This document shows positions 1 to 4,740 of a stretch of DNA of 7,493 bases, one piece after another. The position numbers and the translations under genes are program-made. This DNA comes from Spirochaetota bacterium (lineage in GTDB: Bacteria > Spirochaetota > Spirochaetia > DSM-27196 > PWMO01), in contig JAAAOH010000235.1 in NCBI GenBank assembly GCA_009908925.1, forward strand, positions 1 through 7,493. Direction: 5' to 3'. A model generated the notes under the pieces. The model worked only from the letters and a program-made list of their open reading frames with translations, made no database searches and had not been told where the DNA came from. Position 1 is the stretch's first letter. Each line of letters opens with the position of its first letter.

Positions 1-1
1 G

Positions 2-922
2 TCTTTTCCGCATATCGAGCCCGCGGACCTCGGCGACGGAGCGTCGCTGCAAGTCGTCGCCTCGACGAGCATAGTAGGAGACGTAGTGCGGCAGGTGGCA
101 GGCTCGGCAGCAACGGTGGATGTTCTCATGCGGCGGGGCCAGAACCCTCATGCCTATGAGCCCACACCCCGCGAGATGGCACGCGTGGAAGACTCCTATC
201 TTGCATTCGTGAACGGGCTTGACCTCGAAGAGAGCCTTATGGAATCGATCGAAGATGTCGCCGGCTCCTATGTCGTTCCCGTCTCAGCGGGAATCACGGT
301 GCTCGGCGGTGGCGATGAGCCCGATCACGAGCATGGCGATGATCACGATGACGACGGCCATGACCACGAACATGCCGGAGGTGACCCGCATTTCTGGTTC
401 GACCCGACGAACGTCATTACCTGGACGGAGAACATAGCGGAAGCCCTGGGCGAGGCCGACCCTTCCAATCGCTCCACCTACGAGGCGAATCGTGACGCCT
501 ACATCGCCGAGCTGGAAGCCCTGGACCTCGAAATTCGGCAGCAGATCTCGTCCATACCCCGCGCTCGCCGCAAGCTGGTCGTTGACCATGTGGCGCTCAC
601 GTACTTCGCCGATGAGTACGGATTCGAGATCATCGGTGAGGTCATTCCAGCTGCCACCGACCAGACAGAGCCGTCGGCCCGACACATTGCGAGCCTGACA
701 GAGATCATGCGGGAACAAGACACGGGAGCGATTTTCATCGGCGGAACCGCAGGCAGAGGTTTGCGAAATCTGGTAGACTCAGTCGCCGACGAAGTGGGTC
801 GAGACATACAGATAGTGGAGCTCCTCACGGGATCCCTGGCGCCGGAGGGCAGTAGCGGAGACTCGTATCTGGAGTTCGTTCGATTCAACACCGAGCAAAT
901 CGTCTCGGCGCTCACTCGATAG
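2..922 (+). CDS. Metal ABC transporter substrate-binding protein, ZnuA/TroA family (5' partial)
   Basis: This is the extracytoplasmic metal-binding component of a cluster A-I importer, which captures Zn2+ or Mn2+ and delivers it to the permease encoded downstream. The frame is open to the left edge, so the true start and the expected signal peptide or lipobox lie outside. A GTG at 86 is internal: the family's first strand (VVASTSIVGDVV) is already encoded at about 53-88. Three ligand histidines are visible: NPHAYEPTP (His codon 149-151), DPHFWFDP (389-391) and VVDHVALTYF (587-589). Between the first two lies a His/Asp-rich loop (about 324-378) typical of zinc-binding members. The aspartate that serves as fourth ligand in PsaA and TroA aligns with glycine in LTGSL (codon 830-832). 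Three His plus a His-rich loop favours zinc, but this is inference. Termination is TAG, 26 bp before the ATPase gene. Confidence 0.93.
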   Translation, partial: SFPHIEPADLGDGASLQVVASTSIVGDVVRQVAGSAATVDVLMRRGQNPHAYEPTPREMARVEDSYLAFVNGLDLEESLMESIEDVAGSYVVPVSAGITVLGGGDEPDHEHGDDHDDDGHDHEHAGGDPHFWFDPTNVITWTENIAEALGEADPSNRSTYEANRDAYIAELEALDLEIRQQISSIPRARRKLVVDHVALTYFADEYGFEIIGEVIPAATDQTEPSARHIASLTEIMREQDTGAIFIGGTAGRGLRNLVDSVADEVGRDIQIVELLTGSLAPEGSSGDSYLEFVRFNTEQIVSALTR

Positions 923-948
923 GAACAAACTCGCTAGGAATCGGTTGC

Positions 949-1743
949 GTGGAAATCCTTCAGAAACTTAACTACGGCGGACGATGCGGTACCCCGGCGG
1001 TGCCGCATTCCTCCGCCCTGACCGTCAGCAAGGTACGGTTTCGGTACCCCGGCTCGGATTCGGATGTGCTCGACGATGTGTCGCTGTCGGTCAATCCCGG
1101 AGAGCGGGTCGCACTTGTCGGTCCGAACGGTGCCGGAAAGTCTACGTTGCTGCACCTGATTCTCGGCATGGAAGAGGGGCACTCGGGTAACATAGAAGTT
1201 TACGGCAACCCGGCCCACAAGTGTCGCCATCGGGTGGCGATCGTTCCACAACGGTCTACGGTCGACTGGCGCTTCCCCGTCACGGTCCGCCAGGTTGTGA
1301 TGATGGGGCGCTATGTTCACCTGGGCTGGTTCCGTAATCCCCGCAGGGAAGACCACGAACGGGTGAGCGATGCGCTCAGAACCATGGGAATCACCGAACT
1401 GGAGGAGCGCCAGGTCGGCGAGCTTTCCGGCGGACAACAGCAGCGGGTTATGCTCGCCCGTACCCTGGCCCACGATGCGGACCTGCTGCTGCTCGACGAG
1501 CCTCTGAACCACGTTGATCTATCGACCCAGGAGCTCATCTTTCACACCCTCGAGCGACTCACTGCCGCCGGAAAAGCGGTCATCGTGAGCACTCACGACC
1601 TCGGGGTGCTGACAGTTCACTTCTCCCGGGCCGTCTTCATGGATCGCAGGATAATCGCCGACGGACAAGTAAAAGACGTGATAACGCCGGAGACGATTGC
1701 ACAGGCGTACGGATTCGAGTTTCACAAGGACTACACGTCGTGA
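949..1743 (+). CDS. Metal ABC transporter ATP-binding protein, ZnuC/MntB/TroB type
   Basis: This is the cytoplasmic ATPase that powers the metal importer. The 264-residue product has the complete nucleotide-binding domain: Walker A GPNGAGKST (58-66), Q-loop VPQRSTVDWRFPVTV (Gln101), signature LSGGQ (159-163), Walker B LLLLDE (179-184) and the switch histidine in STHD (His216). The Q-loop followed by MGRYVHLGWF is characteristic of the Mn/Zn/Fe cluster A-I ATPases. The GTG start at 949 is preceded by AGGAA at 936-940 with 8-nt spacing. It gives about 20 extra residues before the first conserved strand (LTVSKVRFRY), so an in-frame GTG at 1000 is a weaker alternative. It lies 26 bp behind the binding-protein gene, and its TGA overlaps the ATG of the permease, which indicates one translationally coupled operon. 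No catalytic residue is missing. Confidence 0.95.
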   Translation: MEILQKLNYGGRCGTPAVPHSSALTVSKVRFRYPGSDSDVLDDVSLSVNPGERVALVGPNGAGKSTLLHLILGMEEGHSGNIEVYGNPAHKCRHRVAIVPQRSTVDWRFPVTVRQVVMMGRYVHLGWFRNPRREDHERVSDALRTMGITELEERQVGELSGGQQQRVMLARTLAHDADLLLLDEPLNHVDLSTQELIFHTLERLTAAGKAVIVSTHDLGVLTVHFSRAVFMDRRIIADGQVKDVITPETIAQAYGFEFHKDYTS

Positions 1744-2561
1744 TGGAGCTCATTCTCGAACCCCTCTCTTATGCCTTCGTTCTACGGGGCCTCGCTGCGG
1801 GAATGCTTGCCGCCCTCTCATGCGCATTGCTCAGCGCCTTTGTCGTTTGGCGTGGAATGGCTTTCCTGGGGGACGCTCTTGCTCACGCCATACTGCCCGG
1901 CATCGTCCTTGCCTACGTACTCGGATTCAGCCTCTTTTTCGGCGCCCTCGGAGCCGCCGCCGTGGCAGTCGTACTCATCGGCGCGATTTCGGGACAGCGG
2001 CGACTGAAGGAGGACACGGCAATCGGTATTGTCTTCTCCGGTTTCTTCGCCCTCGGTGTTCTCTTCATGAGCAGGATCACGACTTACCAGGATCTGGGGC
2101 ACGTTCTGTTCGGAAACATTCTCGGGGTTGCCTCTTCCGACCTCGTGGTCATGTCGGTGGTCGTCCTCATCACCGTCACAGTACTGGCCGGTTCCTACAA
2201 AGAACTACTGGTGACCTCGTTCGACCCGGCTCACGCAGTGGCGATCGGCCTGTCGCCCTCGGCCATACGGTACCTGCTTCTGTTCCTTCTGGCGCTGACC
2301 ACCGTGGTCGCCATCCAGACCGTCGGGGTTATTCTCGTGCTCTCGCTTCTGGTTACCCCAGGGGCGGCAGCCTCTATGCTGTCGAGACGCTTGCGGAGCA
2401 TAACAATTCTCTCCGTGGTGATGTCTCTCACAGCCACGCTCATCGGTTTCTACGCCTCCTACTATGGAGATGTCGCCTCCGGTCCGGCGATCGTGCTGAC
2501 CCTGACCCTGTTTTTCGGCATCGTGTTTGCTTTCTCTCAGACGAAGAAGCGGCGAGGGTAG
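1743..2561 (+). CDS. Metal ABC transporter permease, ABC-3 family (ZnuB/MntC type)
   Basis: This is the inner-membrane channel of the Zn/Mn importer, 272 residues long, a normal family length. It is hydrophobic almost throughout, with about eight or nine membrane segments beginning near residues 11, 48, 64, 93, 132, 175, 195, 220 and 246. Family landmarks are GDALAHAILPG (43-53), HVLFGNILGV (120-129), FDPAHAVAIGL (160-170, the likely ATPase-contacting region) and GVILVLSLLVTPGA (195-208). The ATG at 1743 shares its A with the TGA of the ATPase gene. A GTG one codon earlier (1740) is better spaced from AAGGA (1726-1730), so the start is uncertain by one residue. Only one permease gene is present, unlike the troABCD layout with two. 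The remains of an unrelated permease operon follow within 150 bp on the same strand. Confidence 0.94.
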   Translation: MELILEPLSYAFVLRGLAAGMLAALSCALLSAFVVWRGMAFLGDALAHAILPGIVLAYVLGFSLFFGALGAAAVAVVLIGAISGQRRLKEDTAIGIVFSGFFALGVLFMSRITTYQDLGHVLFGNILGVASSDLVVMSVVVLITVTVLAGSYKELLVTSFDPAHAVAIGLSPSAIRYLLLFLLALTTVVAIQTVGVILVLSLLVTPGAAASMLSRRLRSITILSVVMSLTATLIGFYASYYGDVASGPAIVLTLTLFFGIVFAFSQTKKRRG

Positions 2562-2708
2562 GCTCTCTCTACTCGTGCGCTCCAATACTCCCGATGCCGC
2601 AGAGTCGAAACTGCCTCCGTTGCGCCGTCACCGAGCTACTCCCACGAGCTACCGGCACAGCTCCCACCGCTGACGTTCCCAGACCGGATCAGATAGGCAA
2701 TCATATTT

Positions 2709-3215
2709 GTGGCCGTCTTGCCCGACGAGGAATCCACCGCGGCCCTTGCGGAGCGCGCCTGGAGGATCGATTTCGCCCCGTCGGATACGCAGGCCACCTT
2801 TTTCTACGATCTCATCTCGGTGCTCTATGACCTCATGCGCTGGACGATACTCTTGGTGCTGCTCAGCGTGCTCTTTCATACCGCTCTTCCGGCGCTCGGA
2901 TTCGTGTGCGGGGCTTCCGTCTCACTCGGATTGGCAGCGGGCGCTGGGCTCACAGCGGGTGCGATGCTGTGCATACCGTACGCCGCAGAGCCCTTTGCAG
3001 CCTCACTGTTCCTCGGACTTCTGCCTCCGGCCGGCATTGTCGCGTTTCTGTTCGGGGCGACGCTGCTTCCATCGAATAGCATCACGAATTGCATCGCCGC
3101 CCGTCGGGCACACTCGACGGCCCCCTCGACAAGGCGGGCCATCGTGGGCATGGCAGTTCTGCTCTAGCCCGCGGGCCTTCCCATTTCTTCGCTCAGGTTC
3201 GAGGTTCAGCTATGA
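2709..3215 (+). pseudogene. Remnant of a COG0701 (DUF318, YcgR-like) permease, C-terminal half only
   Basis: The frame from GTG 2709 to TAG 3165-3167 encodes 152 residues with hydrophobic segments encoded at about 2835-2900, 2907-2975 and 2985-3090. I read it as the second half of a permease of the B. subtilis YcgR kind. The layout CIPYAAEPFAASL followed by PPAGIVAFLFG resembles that family's 'C-S-E-A-D-A-F-I-A-A-S' and 'AFL-FG' region. The first half, with its Cys-Glu-Cys motif, is absent; the 147 bp back to the importer stop holds no similar sequence, and the same frame is closed by TAG at 2694. Beyond TAG 3165 the frame stays open to TGA 3213-3215, which overlaps ATG 3212 of the next gene (ATGA), so the TAG looks like a nonsense mutation within the last membrane segment. 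A short protein could still be made from 2709, but its SD is weak. The family call is moderate and rests partly on the downstream partner. Confidence 0.55.
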
Positions 3216-3905
3216 CCGAGCGGCGGCTCGTAGCGCTTGTTTTCGCACTGATTCTTCTCCTTCACGGGAGCGGGATCGCCGCCGCCGGCCTTACCGGTGC
3301 CACGGCGCGCTCCGTGGGACCGCTACCCACAGCAGCCGCCCCGCCACAGGTATCACACTCCTCATCCTGGGTGGCGTTGTCTTCCATCGCCAGATGACAG
3401 CCCGAAGTGACCCGCGAATAGCCGGGGCTTCCTCGTGTTTCTGCTCCCGGTGGTATTCGGCGCACTTTCGCTTGCGCATCAGCCGGTAGACGGCACCGAT
3501 GTCTCGGGACCGTCGGCCATGCGCAGCGGCCGGCAGGCACCAACCGCGGCGCTACCCGAAGACGTCCTGGAGTTCGATGGGCTCAGTTTCTACAACTACT
3601 ATACCGTCATGCGGGAGCAACCCGAATGAGTTCAGGGAATGCGAGTTGTCATCGACGGTGTAGTCGGTCGCGAGCCGCGGCTGGGTTCGGGCTGGCTCTA
3701 TGTTACACGAAGCCTTAAGTGGTGCTGCACTGCCGACGCCGTGAAGCTTCCAACCCTCGTGCGAACGGATCCCGGGAACGTGCCGCAGGACGCCGCATGG
3801 ATCCGGATATTCGGCGTCCTTGACGTAATATACCTGGGGTATCGAGAACCGTGTTGGTGAAGTTCCGATAACTCGTTGCAGGACGCCCAGCTCTGTGTGA
3901 TTTGA
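3212..3905 (+). pseudogene. Frameshifted DUF1980/TIGR03943 (YcgQ-like) putative permease subunit
   Basis: No single frame spans this stretch, but joined pieces read as one protein of the DUF1980/TIGR03943 family, the usual partner of COG0701 permeases. From ATG 3212 one frame gives an N-terminal membrane segment (RRLVALVFALILLLHGSG). Near the C-run 3339-3342 coding passes to a second frame with ATGITLLILGGVVFHRQM. Near 3416 it passes to a third with NSRGFLVFLLPVVFGALSL, then the soluble domain: LEFDGLSFYNYYTVM, RVVIDGVVGREPRL and the family hallmark WCCTADA (3720-3740), then AAWIRIFGVLDVI. TGA 3627-3629 interrupts the third frame. Near 3850 another shift would continue REPVLV, and the tail probably ends between 3860 and 3905. 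Membrane-anchored, function unknown. The breaks cluster here while the neighbouring genes are intact, so true decay is likelier than sequencing error, although several sit at short homopolymers. Confidence 0.7.
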
Positions 3906-4123
3906 GCTGTCGAACGAAAACGCGCAGTGCGTTCGGCCCGTGAAGACCAGCGTCGTCTCCACTTGCGTATCCTTTCACCAACACGCTCCTATATACCACC
4001 AATTACAACAAGGGGAGGGCTCACACCGATAGTCCGCGCCGCGCCCGTCGAAAACACCGAGCGCCCTGACTTCGACTTCTCCTTCGCTTTTTGACCGCGC
4101 GACACGCCGACCACGCGGTGCCG
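3906..4123. other. Convergent intergenic gap with no gene seen
   Basis: This lies between the decayed plus-strand cassette and the stop of the minus-strand phosphoesterase gene. I see no convincing coding sequence, RNA gene or U-tailed terminator for either strand. The short hairpin CGAACG/CGTTCG (3911-3916 with 3930-3935) has no T-run. The stretch from about 3988 to 4015 is locally AT-richer than its surroundings. The lack of a clear terminator for either converging unit fits a region that has suffered deletions. Confidence 0.5.
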
Positions 4124-4618
4124 CTACGAGAGTTCGACGTGCTCGAAGCCGTTGGTCTCAGTGTCATAAATGCCGTAGCTCGGGTCACCGAAGCGGCCCA
4201 TAACTTCACCGGGGTTTGCCCACAGGGTGGTGCCGAGGGTCTGGATGTTTCGCGTATGGTCGTGGCCGCTGAAGACGGCGTCGAAGGCGCCGCTTTGCGC
4301 CAGGCGCCGAGCGACATCCGGGTAATGATTAAGGGCGATTTGCCGGCCGCCGAGCTCGAGTTCGGCAAGGTGTGCGTAGAGGGTCACATGAGCCAACGCG
4401 CCGGCAATCTGTGAGAGGAGGAACTGGTCACCGTCATTATTGCCGAAGACCGCATGAACAGGCCCCGAAAACCCATCTCCCATCTGTTTCAGCGTGAACG
4501 GCGCGCAGAAGTCGCCGAGAAAGAGAAGCGCCTCGAGTCCGCGGTCGTTGATATCGGTCAGCGCTCGTCCGAGATTCCCGAGATTGTCGTGTATGTCACT
4601 GGTTACTGCGATTCTCAT
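4124..4618 (-). CDS. YfcE/MJ0936-family metallophosphoesterase
   Basis: This 164-residue cytosolic protein belongs to the small calcineurin-like phosphoesterases, which hydrolyse phosphodiesters with two bound metal ions (usually Mn2+); the natural substrate is unknown. Metal-binding motifs appear in order: SDIHDN (Asp8, His10), LGDFC (Asp36), FGNND (Asn60), NHYP (His98) and GHDHT (His119, His121). WANPGEVMGRFGDPSYGIYD is the typical C-terminal segment. Family members usually have T-H-G where this one has N-H-Y; the histidine itself is kept. The start at 4616-4618 is well supported: the coding strand has AGGAG nine nucleotides upstream, and the protein begins directly with MRIAVTSDIH. The frame runs 24 codons further upstream, but those residues fit no family. 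It diverges from the diguanylate cyclase gene. Its length matches the family, so it appears intact. Confidence 0.93.
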   Translation of the reverse strand: MRIAVTSDIHDNLGNLGRALTDINDRGLEALLFLGDFCAPFTLKQMGDGFSGPVHAVFGNNDGDQFLLSQIAGALAHVTLYAHLAELELGGRQIALNHYPDVARRLAQSGAFDAVFSGHDHTRNIQTLGTTLWANPGEVMGRFGDPSYGIYDTETNGFEHVELS

Positions 4619-4656
4619 CTTTGCCTGCTCCTCTGTCGGATTCAGTCGATGCCTCC

Positions 4657-4686
4657 AGCCTATGGAGTCGGAGCTATGGCCGTCAA
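4657..4686 (-). promoter_or_regulatory. Candidate promoter for the metallophosphoesterase gene
   Basis: On the minus strand TTGACG (complement of 4681-4686) matches five of six bases of the sigma-70 -35 consensus. Eighteen bases downstream lies TAGGCT (complement of 4657-4662), which matches the -10 consensus at only three positions. The resulting leader would be about 30 nt and would include the AGGAG ribosome-binding site. The weak -10 keeps confidence low. Confidence 0.3.
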
Positions 4687-4687
4687 G

Positions 4688-4712
4688 CACGGCAATACCC
4701 GTGGTTTTTTTT
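4688..4712 (+). terminator. Terminator-like hairpin with eight-T tail upstream of the cyclase gene
   Basis: CACGG (4688-4692) can pair with CCGTG (4699-4703) around the six-base loop CAATAC, followed by G and then eight Ts (4705-4712). This is the shape of a Rho-independent terminator reading on the plus strand, although the stem is only five pairs. It would stop plus-strand transcripts arriving from the importer side or running antisense to the phosphoesterase gene. If the cyclase promoter lay further upstream, it could act as an attenuator. On the minus strand the A-run precedes the stem, so it cannot terminate in that direction. Confidence 0.4.
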
Positions 4713-4714
4713 CG

Positions 4715-4720
4715 AATAAT
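4715..4720 (+). promoter_or_regulatory. Candidate -10 element for the GGDEF gene
   Basis: AATAAT matches five of six bases of the TATAAT consensus and sits in the most AT-rich part of the divergent region. A start about seven bases later would leave a leader of roughly 14 nt carrying the GAGG ribosome-binding site at 4732-4735. No -35 match is seen 16-18 bases upstream, where the sequence is instead the loop of the hairpin. TG-C-TACATT at 4721-4729 is a competing extended -10, but would leave almost no leader. Confidence 0.3.
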
Positions 4721-4740
4721 TGCTACATTGTGAGGCAGAG

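Noticed and set aside
86..88. GTG as the true start of the substrate-binding protein
   Set aside because: The conserved first strand of the family is encoded upstream of it in the same open frame, and this start would remove both that strand and the export signal.
1697..2830. Long plus-strand ORF of 377 residues running through the permease gene
   Set aside because: The product is rich in Arg, His, Pro and Gly, a typical shadow frame. The overlapping frame encodes a textbook ABC-3 permease.
3911..3935. Hairpin CGAACG/CGTTCG as a terminator for the decayed cassette
   Set aside because: It has a six-pair stem but no T-run on either strand and a competing inner pairing.
3552..3962. Minus-strand ORF of 136 residues, GTG start with AAAGGA seven bases upstream
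   Set aside because: It is antisense to the conserved CC-x-ADA region of the DUF1980 remnant and its translation resembles nothing I know. It is most likely open by chance in GC-rich DNA.
3850..3985. Twelve-base inverted repeat, CGTGTTGGTGAA at 3850-3861 and its complement at 3974-3985
   Set aside because: About one or two such 12-base pairs are expected by chance in a window of this size, the 112-base spacing suggests no structure, and no mobile-element gene is enclosed.
3715..4002. Minus-strand ORF of 95 residues near an AGGAG
   Set aside because: It overlaps the same conserved plus-strand coding remnant, the AGGAG is too close to its GTG, and the product looks like a random Arg-rich translation.
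4720..4740. Upstream TTG start extending the cyclase by seven residues
   Set aside because: ATG 4741 has a GAGG at proper spacing; the TTG overlaps the candidate promoter and would leave no room for a ribosome-binding site.
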